This document shows positions 1 to 7,898 of a stretch of DNA of 33,920 nucleotides, in pieces (within the stretch, counting starts at the first letter, position 1; every line of letters starts with the position of its first letter). The stretch is taken from NCBI RefSeq assembly GCF_036803785.1, contig NZ_DAIRTR010000015.1, positions 1-33,920 of the forward strand, written 5' to 3'. This DNA comes from Pelomicrobium sp036803785. Its GTDB lineage: Bacteria; Pseudomonadota; Gammaproteobacteria; Burkholderiales; UBA6910. Position numbers and translations under genes: made by a program. The notes beneath the pieces were generated by a model, which saw only the letters and a list, made by a program, of their open reading frames with translations, ran no database searches and had not been told where the DNA came from.

Positions 1-1406
1 CCGCCGCGGTAGAGACCTCCAACAACGTGTACAACGAGGTCCTATGCCGCTCGATGTCCGACATCACGATGCTTATGACGGACACGCCCCAGGGACCTTA
101 CCCGTACGCCGGCATCCCGTGGTTTTCCACCGCCTTCGGGCGCGACGGCATCATCACGGCGCTCGAGCTGTTGCTGATCGACCCGGAGATCGCGCGCGGG
201 GTGCTGCAGTTTCTGGCAGCTCACCAGGCGACGGACGAAGATCCTCGCGCGGATGCCGAGCCGGGGAAGATTCTGCACGAAACCCGCCAGTGCGAGCTGG
301 CACGGCTTAAAGAAATCCCTTTTGCTCGATACTATGGTTCGGTCGATTCGACGCCCCTGTTCGTGGTCCTCGCGGGCCTTTATTGGGAGCGAACGGGAGA
401 CAAGGACACGCTTGAGCGCATCTGGCCCCACGTCAAGGCGGCCATCGAATGGATAGACCGATATGGAGACCGGGACGGTGACGGTTTCGTCGAATATGCC
501 CGTAAGTCTCCCACAGGACTCGCCAACCAGGGTTGGAAGGACTCCGAGGACGCGGTGTTCCATGCCGACGGGACGCTGGCCCGGGGTGCCATCGCCTTGG
601 TGGAAGTGCAGGGCTATGTTTATCTCGCCCGCCGGCTCGCCGCCCGCGTGGCCCGGGCGCTGGGGGAGCCGAATGTCGCCGTGCGCCAGGAAAACCAGGC
701 GGAGATTTTGCGGCAACGGTTCGAAGAGCGGTTCTGGTGCGAGGAGCTCGGCCTCTATGTCCTGGCCCTCGACGGAGACAAGCGGCCGTGCCGGGTACGC
801 ACTTCCAATGCCGGGCAGGTCCTCTTCTCCGGCATCGCCAGCCCGCCGCGGGCGGCCCGTGTTGCGCGGGCCCTCTTCGGGAGCGATTTCTTTACCGGCT
901 GGGGGATTCGCACGGTAAGCTCCCGGGAAGCGAGATTCAATCCCGCCTCCTACCACAACGGATCGGTATGGCCCCATGACAATGCCTTGATCGGCCTGGG
1001 GCTGGCTCGCTATGGCCACACGGATCAAGCGATCCGGCTCATCGAGGCCTTGTTCGAGGCGGCGACCCACATGGACCAGCGGCGCTTGCCGGAGCTGTTC
1101 TGCGGCTTCCGCCGCAAGCGTGACCGGGGGCCCACCCTCTACCCGGTAGCGTGCGCGCCCCAGGCTTGGGCGGCAGCGGCGCCTTTCGCCCTGTTGCAGG
1201 CGTGCCTGGGGTTCGAATTCGACGCCGCTTCCCGGGCACTGCGCCTGCGCCATCCCCGCCTTCCGGAGTTTCTCGACTGGGTTCGCGTGCGCAACCTGCG
1301 CATCGGCGAGACTCGGATCGACATCCTGTTGCGCCGCCACGGCACAGACGTGGCAGTGAACGTGTTGCAGCGGAGCGGACCCGCCGAGGTGGAAGTCATC
1401 CTCTGA
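1..1406 (+). CDS. Glycogen debranching enzyme-like protein (amylo-alpha-1,6-glucosidase family), 5' truncated by window
   Basis: The frame is open to the left edge, so only about the last 468 residues are present; family members usually have about 700, so an N-terminal domain lies outside the window. The visible part is the (alpha/alpha)6 glucosidase-type C-terminal domain. Recognisable blocks are TAFGRDGIITALELL, KILHETR, YYGSVDSTPLF, NQGWKDSEDAVFHADG, SFASYHNGSVWPHD-like sequence (here PASYHNGSVWPHDNALIG) and LPELFCGF. The enzyme would hydrolyse alpha-1,6 branch points of glycogen or related alpha-glucans in the cytoplasm. The acidic residues in GRDG and WKDSED are candidate catalytic or substrate-binding residues by family analogy. 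It has no evident link to the metal genes that follow and is probably the end of a carbohydrate operon. The family is fairly certain; the exact substrate is not. Confidence 0.85.
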   Translation, partial: AAVETSNNVYNEVLCRSMSDITMLMTDTPQGPYPYAGIPWFSTAFGRDGIITALELLLIDPEIARGVLQFLAAHQATDEDPRADAEPGKILHETRQCELARLKEIPFARYYGSVDSTPLFVVLAGLYWERTGDKDTLERIWPHVKAAIEWIDRYGDRDGDGFVEYARKSPTGLANQGWKDSEDAVFHADGTLARGAIALVEVQGYVYLARRLAARVARALGEPNVAVRQENQAEILRQRFEERFWCEELGLYVLALDGDKRPCRVRTSNAGQVLFSGIASPPRAARVARALFGSDFFTGWGIRTVSSREARFNPASYHNGSVWPHDNALIGLGLARYGHTDQAIRLIEALFEAATHMDQRRLPELFCGFRRKRDRGPTLYPVACAPQAWAAAAPFALLQACLGFEFDAASRALRLRHPRLPEFLDWVRVRNLRIGETRIDILLRRHGTDVAVNVLQRSGPAEVEVIL

Positions 1407-1768
1407 GCCACGGCGCGCGCCCTGGGGAAATTTCCTTCCCTTCTTGCCTTCTCGACCCTGAAGTCGATCCCAGGGTTTAGGCTGAAATTTCTCGGCAGTT
1501 CTTGTTTGTTTTCGGACGAGCGTTTTGCCAACCCATGTAGCACGAGCTCCATCGCCCGTTCCGGGACCGGATAGAGGGCCCTTGAGTGATCGCCTTGTGT
1601 TGTTCATCGTCGCCGGCTCGCGGTGATGATCCGGATGCTCGCGCCCGGGGATCTCGGCCGAGTGGTGTGTATGCTACCGCTTACCGTCGCGCCCCAGGCT
1701 CGCCGGCTGAGGAAGAAAGCGCCCGCCATCCTGATTCGCCCACAGCCGTGTAAGTGCTCGGGGTCCTG
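1407..1768. other. Intergenic stretch without a recognisable gene
   Basis: No reading frame here has a convincing start, ribosome binding site or family signature. The long antisense frame crossing it is a by-product of the GC-rich debranching gene. It ends at the promoter of the fluoride operon. No strong hairpin followed by a T-run was seen after the debranching gene. Confidence 0.6.
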
Positions 1769-1798
1769 TTGCCGCAGGGTAGACTCCGGGCGTATACT
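1769..1798 (+). promoter_or_regulatory. Sigma-70-like promoter of the fluoride operon
   Basis: TTGCCG at 1769-1774 and TATACT at 1793-1798 are separated by 18 bases. The predicted start of transcription, near 1805, falls just before the first paired base of the riboswitch aptamer. That position is where a riboswitch transcript should begin and supports both calls. Confidence 0.65.
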
Positions 1799-1807
1799 TT
1801 TTGATGC

Positions 1808-1865
1808 GGAGATGGCATTCCTCCTTTAACCGCCGTCCTCTTTGTGGCCGGCTGATGATGCCTAC
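1808..1865 (+). promoter_or_regulatory. Fluoride riboswitch (crcB motif)
   Basis: The conserved pieces of the fluoride aptamer are present in order: GGAGATGGCATTCCTCC, then TTTAACCGCC, then GGCTGATGATGCCTAC. P1 forms between GGCAT (1814-1818) and ATGCC (1858-1862). P2 forms between GCCG (1832-1835) and CGGC (1849-1852). The pseudoknot pairs GGAG (1808-1811) with CTCC (1821-1824). Family knowledge: fluoride binding turns on expression of downstream fluoride-resistance genes. The next gene is crcB, about 110 bases downstream. No clear terminator with a T-run follows, so control may be at translation; short inverted repeats around 1871-1892 could serve as the expression platform. Confidence 0.93.
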
Positions 1866-1974
1866 GGTTGTTTCCGGAAGCGTTCGGAACGCGTAGGCTC
1901 ATCTGAAATCTCCGAGCTTTTTGGCCTGCGCCCAGCGCTCCGGTCTACCAAGAACCCGATAAGAAAGGAGCGCC

Positions 1975-2361
1975 ATGGGTACGTCCAACTTCGCTGCCAT
2001 CAGTGTGGGTGCCTCGCTGGGGGCTTCGTTGCGCTGGTGGCTGGGCCATCGGCTGAATCCCGTCTTTCCCACCCTCCCTCTCGGCACCCTGGCTGCCAAC
2101 CTGCTTGGCGGCTTCCTGATCGGCGTCGCCGTTGCCTTCTTCAACAAACATCCCGGCCTGTCGCCGCAGATGCGGCTAATGGTTATCACCGGTTTTCTGG
2201 GCGGTTTGACAACTTTTTCTACTTTCTCTGCCGAGGTCGTGTCCTTGATCGGTCGCGGCGAATATCTCTGGGCGCTCGGGGCAGTGGGCTTGCACTTGCT
2301 CGGCGCTCTGCTGCTGACCGGACTGGGTATTTTGAGCGTTCAACTGGTGTCGGGTGTGTAA
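1975..2361 (+). CDS. crcB: Fluoride channel CrcB/Fluc
   Basis: This 128-residue protein has the size and four-helix hydrophobic layout of CrcB (Fluc) channels, which work as dual-topology dimers in the inner membrane and let fluoride leave the cell. Visible family signatures are GASLRWWLG near the N-terminus, GTLAANLLGGFLIG, and GFLGGLTTFSTFSAE, which contains the Thr-Phe-Ser region lining the pore. The ATG at 1975 follows AAAGGAG (1964-1970) at a good distance. Expression is expected to be induced by fluoride through the riboswitch at 1808-1865. The next gene starts 19 bases downstream. Confidence 0.95.
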   Translation: MGTSNFAAISVGASLGASLRWWLGHRLNPVFPTLPLGTLAANLLGGFLIGVAVAFFNKHPGLSPQMRLMVITGFLGGLTTFSTFSAEVVSLIGRGEYLWALGAVGLHLLGALLLTGLGILSVQLVSGV

Positions 2362-2380
2362 TTCGATGGAGGAAGTCACC

Positions 2381-2749
2381 ATGGAAGGGTCGTTTCTCCG
2401 CTTCTACGTGCACGAGAACGCACGCCACCGCCACCGCCTCCTGTGGGAGTGGCTGCTCGAAGAGGCCAACCGCATGGGCATCCGCGGCGGCTCGGCGTTT
2501 CGCGCCATGGCTGGCTTCGGGCGGCACCACGTGCTGCACGAGAACCACTTCTTCGAGCTGGCCGGCACCCTCACCGTGGAGGTGGAGTTCATCGTCACGC
2601 CGCAGGAGGCGAGGCGGCTGCTGGAGCGCATCGAGCAGGAGAAAATCCGGGTCTTCTATGCCCACATCCCAGCCCGCTTCGGCGTGCTCAACCCCGACGA
2701 GGAGGACCCGCCGTTCCTGGCTCAGGCGTCGCAAGGAGAGAAGCCATGA
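2381..2749 (+). CDS. DUF190 family protein
   Basis: This 122-residue protein shows DUF190 family features: LRFYVHENARHRH near the N-terminus, LLEEANRMGIRGGSAFRAMAGFG in the middle (given here only to name the block), then HFFELAGTLTVEVEF. DUF190 proteins have a ferredoxin-like fold related to the GlnB/PII superfamily and are often found beside crcB; their biochemical role is not established. The ATG at 2381 was chosen over the upstream GTG at 2354 because GGAGGAA (2368-2374) sits six bases before it. The stop overlaps the antiporter start in ATGA (2746-2749), which suggests translational coupling and perhaps a sensory or regulatory role for ion transport. That role is inference. Confidence 0.85.
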   Translation: MEGSFLRFYVHENARHRHRLLWEWLLEEANRMGIRGGSAFRAMAGFGRHHVLHENHFFELAGTLTVEVEFIVTPQEARRLLERIEQEKIRVFYAHIPARFGVLNPDEEDPPFLAQASQGEKP

Positions 2750-3966
2750 CCGAAACCTGGGCGCTCGCAGCTTTATGGCTCGGGCTGGCACTTGCGGCAA
2801 GCCTCCTTTCTATCTGGCTGCGCGTCGCAACCGCCCTGTCCGAAATCGTAGTAGGCACCATCGCCCAGCTCTTCATCGGCGCCGCGGCTGGCACCGCAGC
2901 CTTGGGGGCGGATGCCTCGTGGATCAAGTTCCTTTCCGGTACCGGAGCCATCGTGCTCACCTTTCTCGCGGGCGCAGAGCTCGATCCCGAGGTCTTTAGG
3001 CTTAAATGGAAGGAGGCGGCCGCTGTCGGTCTAGCAAGCTTTTTTGTCCCTTTTTTGGGCTGCGCTGCCGCCGCCCGATGGCTTCTGGGCTGGGATCCGT
3101 GGGCAAGCTGGCTCGCCGGCATCGCCATGTCCACGACCTCGGTGGCCGTGGTCTATGCCGTAATGCTGGAGTTCGGCTTCAACATGACTGATTATGGCAA
3201 GACGGTACTCGCTGCCTGTTTCGTGACCGATCTGGGCACGGTGCTGGCCCTCGGGCTCATTTTCGCTCCTTTCACCTGGAAGACACTGATTTTCGTCGGT
3301 GTCGGCACCCTTGTGTTTTTTGTGCTGCCCTGGCTTACCCCGCGCTTTTTCCGGCGCTATGGCAACCGGCCCTCGGAGCTGGAGGCGAAGTTTCTGCTTT
3401 TCTTCTTGTTCGGCATGGGAGCGCTCGCCGTTTGGGCCGATAGCGAGGCAGTGCTCCCCGCCTACTTGATCGGCATGGTGTTGGCGGGCACCGTGGGCAG
3501 GGATCATGCCTTGGTGCGGCGCCTGCGCACGCTCACTTTCGGTTTGCTCACCCCATTCTATTTTATTCGTGCCGGCTCTTTCGTCTCGTTGCCAGCGCTG
3601 ATGGCTGCCCCGGGAGCGTTTCTTTTGTTGCTGTTCGTGAAGATGGGGACCAAGTTTATCGGCGTGTTCCCGGTAACCAAGGCTTACGGTGCACCGGGGA
3701 AGGAGGCGACCTACACCACGCTGCTTATGTCGACAGGGCTCACCTTCGGCACCATCTCGGCGCTGTTCGGATTATCGCGCCAGATCATCGACCAGGCGCA
3801 GTACTCGGCCTTGGTGGCCGCGGTCATCGGCAGTGCTGTGATCCCGACCCTGATCGCCAACGCCTTCTTCTTTCCGCATCACCATCTGCACCTGAAAAAG
3901 GAAGTTAGTTCCCAGGAGGACACAACCGTGGCTGGCACGAAGGCAAAATTGGAGGCAAAAACATGA
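2746..3966 (+). CDS. Kef/CPA2-type cation/proton antiporter
   Basis: This 406-residue inner-membrane protein has about twelve hydrophobic segments and a short charged tail of about 30 residues. It lacks the long nucleotide-binding C-terminal domain of KefB/KefC. Family marks are LTFLAGAELDPEVF early on, SWLAGIAMSTTSVAVVYAV, and FVTDLGTVLALG with the conserved Asp in the transport region. It should exchange Na+ or K+ for protons; the ion is not readable from sequence. Antiporters and crcB are both known to occur under fluoride riboswitches, so the job may be pH or ion homeostasis during fluoride (HF) stress. The start overlaps the DUF190 stop and follows AAGGAGAG; the end overlaps uspA by four bases (ATGA). 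Confidence 0.85.
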   Translation: MTETWALAALWLGLALAASLLSIWLRVATALSEIVVGTIAQLFIGAAAGTAALGADASWIKFLSGTGAIVLTFLAGAELDPEVFRLKWKEAAAVGLASFFVPFLGCAAAARWLLGWDPWASWLAGIAMSTTSVAVVYAVMLEFGFNMTDYGKTVLAACFVTDLGTVLALGLIFAPFTWKTLIFVGVGTLVFFVLPWLTPRFFRRYGNRPSELEAKFLLFFLFGMGALAVWADSEAVLPAYLIGMVLAGTVGRDHALVRRLRTLTFGLLTPFYFIRAGSFVSLPALMAAPGAFLLLLFVKMGTKFIGVFPVTKAYGAPGKEATYTTLLMSTGLTFGTISALFGLSRQIIDQAQYSALVAAVIGSAVIPTLIANAFFFPHHHLHLKKEVSSQEDTTVAGTKAKLEAKT

Positions 3967-4379
3967 TCAAGAAAATCTTGTTGGCCTACGATGGTTCCGA
4001 GCCTTCCACCAAGGCGTTCGCCATGGCGGCTGAGCTGGCGAGCCGCTATCAAGCCGAGCTCTGCGTATTGACGGTCGCCCAAGTGCCGGAATTCGGCGAG
4101 GACGTGGAAACTGAAGCAGTCATCGAGCATTCGCGCGACTACCATCAGAGCCTGCTCGATAAGCTCAAGCAGCAGATCGATCGACAGGGGATCATGGCGT
4201 CGCTGCAGATCGCGGTCGGACATCCGGCGCAACAAATCCTCGAATACGCCGGGCGGCAGGCCGTGGATCTGATCGTCCTTGGTCACCGTGGCCGGGGTGC
4301 GTTCGACCGGTGGCGGCTGGGCTCGGTTACCCACCGGGTGATCAGCTACGCGGAGTGCGCCGTCCTGGTGGTGCGCTGA
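3963..4379 (+). CDS. Universal stress protein, UspA family
   Basis: This 138-residue cytoplasmic protein is a single Usp domain. It begins KKILLAYDGSEPSTKAF, with the Asp of the beta-1 turn that contacts nucleotide. It ends with the ATP-binding pattern G-x2-G-x9-G-S/T seen in GHRGRGAFDRWRLGSVTHRV, followed by CAVLVVR. By family it probably binds ATP and acts in stress survival. It starts inside the antiporter stop codon (ATGA at 3963-3966) after GGAGG, so it is translated with the fluoride operon. Universal stress proteins are among gene classes reported under fluoride riboswitch control, which fits this position. Confidence 0.9.
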   Translation: MIKKILLAYDGSEPSTKAFAMAAELASRYQAELCVLTVAQVPEFGEDVETEAVIEHSRDYHQSLLDKLKQQIDRQGIMASLQIAVGHPAQQILEYAGRQAVDLIVLGHRGRGAFDRWRLGSVTHRVISYAECAVLVVR

Positions 4380-4394
4380 GGAAAGACTTTTGCT

Positions 4395-4862
4395 GTGTTG
4401 AGAGTTGACATCCCCGATTTCGCCACGGTAGAGCTCATGCATCTCGTTTTGGATTACAACGGCACGCTGGCCCTCGACGGCGAGCTTTTGCCGGATGTGC
4501 GCGAGCGTCTGCAGCGGCTGTCCGCTGCGCTCAGCATCCACGTGGTGACCGGCGACACCTTCGGCACGGCCCGCGCACGCCTGGCGGGGCTTCCGTGTCA
4601 ATTGTCGATCCTGCCGCAGCGGGGCCAGGCCGAAGCGAAACGAGTCTACGTGGAGCATCTCGGCGCCGGTTGCGCCTGCATCGGCAACGGCCGCAACGAT
4701 CATCTGATGTTGAAGGCTGCAGCGCTGGCAATCGCTGTTGTGCAGCAGGAAGGCGCTTGGGGAGATACCCTGACGAGCGCGCAGGTCATCGTGCGGGATA
4801 TTCGCGACGCCTTGGATCTACTTCTTTATCCTCAGCGACTGGTAGCCACCTTGCGAGGCTGA
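4395..4862 (+). CDS. HAD-superfamily protein (soluble P-type ATPase-like phosphatase)
   Basis: This 155-residue protein carries HAD motif I as VLDYNGTLALDG (nucleophile Asp about residue 19), motif II as VVTGD, and motif IV as IGNGRNDHLML. This is the pattern of stand-alone P-type-ATPase-like HAD hydrolases that lack a cap domain and any membrane part. The substrate is unknown. The GTG at 4395 lies nine bases after GAGGAAAG (4378-4385), and only 15 bases separate it from uspA, so it belongs to the fluoride operon. HAD phosphatases are known neighbours of crcB; a role in protecting or repairing fluoride-sensitive phosphate metabolism is inference. Confidence 0.8.
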   Translation: MLRVDIPDFATVELMHLVLDYNGTLALDGELLPDVRERLQRLSAALSIHVVTGDTFGTARARLAGLPCQLSILPQRGQAEAKRVYVEHLGAGCACIGNGRNDHLMLKAAALAIAVVQQEGAWGDTLTSAQVIVRDIRDALDLLLYPQRLVATLRG

Positions 4863-4960
4863 GCCGGTGGGTTTGGACACTTCCTCTATTTGGGGTGAGG
4901 GGAAGACGCCTCTCGCCAGCCGCACGTGATCGTAGAGGCCGGGAGACTGGACTGGAGCAC

Positions 4961-5371
4961 GTGGAACGACAACCCTGTTTTTGCCTCGAATGCTTCGCTC
5001 TGATGCCGGCCGAAGCGCGGGTCTGTCCCCACTGCGGAGAGGATCAAGAGCGACTGAAGGAAAGGGACTACCGCGCGAGGCTCCTGCACGCCTTACGACA
5101 CCCGTTGTCGGAGGTGCGCATGCGTGCGATCATCGCCCTCGGCTGGCAGGGCGAGCCGGACGCGGCCTCGGCCCTGGTGGACTGTGCCTTGCGCCATCCG
5201 GTGGACGTGGTTGAGGGGTTAGAGATCGTCCGGAGCCTGGCACGGATAGAGGGCCGGCACCCCGGAGTGGGGGCGCTTGAGCGCTTGCTCGAATTGCATC
5301 CCGCCCATGCGGTCCGCGCGGCGGCATTGCGGGCTTTGGGAGGAGAAGCGCCCGATACGGAATCCAAATAA
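4961..5371 (+). CDS. Zinc-ribbon protein with HEAT-like helical repeats, unknown function
   Basis: This predicted 136-residue protein has an N-terminal zinc ribbon: CxxC at residues 8-11 (CLEC) and 22-25 (CPHC), which would bind one Zn2+. After it come short helical repeats rich in Ala, Leu and Arg (for example LSEVRMRAIIALGWQGEPDAA and HAVRAAALRALGG), resembling HEAT/PBS-lyase repeats used for protein binding. The GTG at 4961 is the likely start, with GGAG at 4954-4957 a little close to it; a slightly upstream CTG is a weaker alternative. It lies 98 bases after the HAD gene and 21 before the MFS gene, on the same strand. No enzyme motif is visible, so an adaptor role is the most that can be inferred. 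Confidence 0.65.
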   Translation: MERQPCFCLECFALMPAEARVCPHCGEDQERLKERDYRARLLHALRHPLSEVRMRAIIALGWQGEPDAASALVDCALRHPVDVVEGLEIVRSLARIEGRHPGVGALERLLELHPAHAVRAAALRALGGEAPDTESK

Positions 5372-5392
5372 AATAAAGGAACAGGGATCTCC

Positions 5393-6667
5393 ATGGAATC
5401 TGCGCAACAAGAAAAACCACCCATGAAAGCCGCTGCACCCGTTCGAAGCATTGCCAGCTCTGCCGGCCCTGGCATTCCGCCCGCCATCTGGGCGCTCGGC
5501 TTCGTCAGCCTCCTCATGGACATCTCCTCGGAGATGATCCACAGCCTGCTGCCGGTCTTCCTGGTGACGGCCGTGGGTGCCAGCGCCGTCGTGGTCGGGC
5601 TGATCGAGGGGCTGGGGGAAGCGACCGCCCTGATCGTGAAGGTGTTCTCGGGGACGCTTTCCGACTACTGGGGAAAGCGCAAGCCCCTGACCCTCCTGGG
5701 CTACGGGTTGGGAGCGCTTTCCAAACCCTTGTTCGCCCTGGCGACGAGCGCCGGCCTGGTCCTCGTCGCGCGGCTCATGGACCGGGTGGGCAAGGGCATC
5801 CGCGGAGCGCCGCGAGATGCGCTGGTGGCGGACATCGCGCCCCCCGAAGTGCGCGGGGCGGCCTTTGGTCTGCGCCAATCCCTCGACACGGTGGGGGCCT
5901 TTCTCGGGCCCCTGCTCGCCATGGGGTTGATGCTGCTGTGGGCGAACGATTTCCGGGCCGTGTTCTGGGTGGCCGTCATCCCCGGGTTTCTGGCGGTGGC
6001 GCTCCTCTTCTTCGGCGTGCGGGAGCCGGAACGGCAGGCGGGGCAGGGGATCGTCCATCCGATCCGCCGGGAGAGCCTGCGCCGGCTGTCGGCCGCCTAC
6101 TGGTGGGTGGTGGCGATCGGCGCCGTGTTCACCCTGGCGCGCTTTTCCGAGGCGTTTCTCATCCTGCGCGCCCAGCAGGGAGGATTGCCCGTGGCCCTCG
6201 CGCCCCTGGTGCTGATCGGCATGAACGTGGTCTATGCGGCTTCGGCCTATCCCTTCGGCAGGCTTTCCGACCGGATGAGCCACACCCGACTGCTGGTACT
6301 GGGGCTTTCCATCCTGATCGGCGCGGACCTCTCGCTGGCGTATAGCCACCACTGGGGCTGGGTAGGGACCGGCATCGCTTTGTGGGGCTTGCACATGGGC
6401 ATCACCCAGGGGCTCTTGGCGACCATGGTGGCCGACGCCGCGCCGGCGGAATTGAGGGGCACCGCCTACGGCTTCTTCAATCTGATGAGCGGCCTCGCCA
6501 TGCTCCTCGCCAGCGCTTTGGCGGGGCTGCTGTGGGACCGGTTCGGAGCTTCGTTCACGTTTATCGCGGGGGCCGCTTTCAGCGCCCTCGCCCTGACGAT
6601 CCTCCTGGTCCGGGGCAGGCGTCCGACGGCCCGAAACGGGGACGCCTTCCGCGATTCCCCTGTTTGA
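5393..6667 (+). CDS. MFS transporter, substrate unknown
   Basis: This 424-residue inner-membrane protein has about twelve transmembrane segments in two halves. The MFS motif A loop between helices 2 and 3 is visible as GTLSDYWGKRKPL, with a related loop in the second half as GRLSDRMSHTRLL. A 30-residue polar N-terminal tail precedes the first helix; Met at 5423 is an alternative start, but AGGGA lies five bases before the ATG at 5393. Other conserved blocks are RLMDRVGKGIRGAPRDALVAD and RGAAFGLRQSLDTVGAFLGP, typical of a group of proteobacterial MFS exporters. It follows the zinc-ribbon gene closely and is likely in the same transcript. The substrate cannot be told; context allows an anion or metal exporter. 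Confidence 0.82.
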   Translation: MESAQQEKPPMKAAAPVRSIASSAGPGIPPAIWALGFVSLLMDISSEMIHSLLPVFLVTAVGASAVVVGLIEGLGEATALIVKVFSGTLSDYWGKRKPLTLLGYGLGALSKPLFALATSAGLVLVARLMDRVGKGIRGAPRDALVADIAPPEVRGAAFGLRQSLDTVGAFLGPLLAMGLMLLWANDFRAVFWVAVIPGFLAVALLFFGVREPERQAGQGIVHPIRRESLRRLSAAYWWVVAIGAVFTLARFSEAFLILRAQQGGLPVALAPLVLIGMNVVYAASAYPFGRLSDRMSHTRLLVLGLSILIGADLSLAYSHHWGWVGTGIALWGLHMGITQGLLATMVADAAPAELRGTAYGFFNLMSGLAMLLASALAGLLWDRFGASFTFIAGAAFSALALTILLVRGRRPTARNGDAFRDSPV

Positions 6668-6719
6668 CCGGATGCACCGTCCTCGAGCGGTTCGGGAACG
6701 AGCCGGTTAAAATCTCTGC

Positions 6720-7898
6720 ATGAAACCCATCGAGAAGTCCGACTCCGCCTCCGCGCCGGAAGCTGTCCGGGGCAACCGCTTCGACCGCCTGGAATGGGCC
6801 GGGGCGTTCGGGGATCTCGGGACGCTGATCCCCTTCGTCGTCGCCTACATCGGCGTCCTGAAGATGGATCCTCTTGGAATACTCCTCGGGTTCGGGATTC
6901 CGATGCTGGTGTGCGGCGCCTACTATCGCACCCCGTTCCCGGTGCAGCCCATGAAGGCGGTGGGGGCCATCGCCACGGCCCAGGCGGCCCAGACCTTCGT
7001 CGTTACGCCCGCGGCGGTGTACGGCGCATCCCTGGTCACGGGGCTCGTCTGGCTCGCTCTCGGGCTTACCGGTGCCGCCGACCGGGTGGCGCGCCTGGTG
7101 GCTCGGCCGGTAGTGGTCGGGATTGTTCTTGGCCTGGGCATGAGCTTCATGCTGCAGGGCGCCAAATGGATGTCGAAGGGATGGCTCCTGAGCGCTTTCG
7201 GGCTGGCGGGGACCGTGCTGCTGCTCACCAACCGCACGTTTCCCGCCATGTTCGCGCTGCTCCTGTTCGGGTTCGGCGCGGGCGCAGTGCAGAGCCCGGA
7301 GCTTATCGGAAGCCTGGTGGAGGCGCGGCTCGAGCTGCGACTGCCCTCGTTCGCCCTTTCCGGCCTGACGCTGGACGCCTTCCTGATCGGCGCCGTGTTC
7401 CTGGCGCTGCCTCAGGTTCCCCTCACCCTGGGCAACGCCATCATTGCCATCACCGAGGAGAACAACCGCCTGTTCCCCGACCGCAAGGTCTCCGAGCGCA
7501 CGGTGGCCACTTCCACCGGCGTGCTCAACCTGTTCGGCGCTACAGTGGGCGGTGTGCCCATGTGCCACGGCGCGGGCGGAATGGCCGGGCACGTGCGCTT
7601 CGGCGCCCGCACCGGCGGCGCCCTCATCATCCTCGGCGCCCTTCTCACGGTGCTCGGGTTGTTTTTCAGCGGCTCGGTGGAGGCCCTGTTCCGCCTGCTG
7701 CCGCAGCCGATCCTCGGCGTGATCCTGTTCCTCACCGGCGCCCAGCTCGCCCTCGGGGCGTGCGAATTCAGCCGCGACAAGCGGGAGCGGTTCATCACCC
7801 TGGTGACGGCGGGGCTCGCGGTGTGGAACGTGGGGCTCGCTTTCGTTGCCGGCATGGCCGCCCACGCTATCCACCGCCGCGGGTGGCTCAGGCTATGA
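6720..7898 (+). CDS. MOT1-type molybdate/sulfate transporter family protein
   Basis: This 392-residue polytopic membrane protein matches the MOT1 (molybdate transporter 1, SulP-related) family. The two hallmark blocks are GAFGDLGTLIPFV near residue 30 and TPFPVQPMKAVGAIA near residue 75. A third conserved block, PLTLGNAIIAITEENNRLFP, is followed by GVPMCHGAGGMAGH. Family members studied in plants and algae take up molybdate with high affinity; bacterial members are annotated as putative molybdate or sulfate transporters. No Shine-Dalgarno sequence precedes the ATG, but TAAAAT at 6708-6713 places a possible transcription start at the ATG itself. The 3' end overlaps by six bases the opposing remnant of a metal ATPase. 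Confidence 0.82.
   Translation: MKPIEKSDSASAPEAVRGNRFDRLEWAGAFGDLGTLIPFVVAYIGVLKMDPLGILLGFGIPMLVCGAYYRTPFPVQPMKAVGAIATAQAAQTFVVTPAAVYGASLVTGLVWLALGLTGAADRVARLVARPVVVGIVLGLGMSFMLQGAKWMSKGWLLSAFGLAGTVLLLTNRTFPAMFALLLFGFGAGAVQSPELIGSLVEARLELRLPSFALSGLTLDAFLIGAVFLALPQVPLTLGNAIIAITEENNRLFPDRKVSERTVATSTGVLNLFGATVGGVPMCHGAGGMAGHVRFGARTGGALIILGALLTVLGLFFSGSVEALFRLLPQPILGVILFLTGAQLALGACEFSRDKRERFITLVTAGLAVWNVGLAFVAGMAAHAIHRRGWLRL

Noticed and set aside
42..1607. 521-residue open frame on the minus strand
   Set aside because: It is antisense to the debranching gene, has no family signature, and arises from third-position GC bias.
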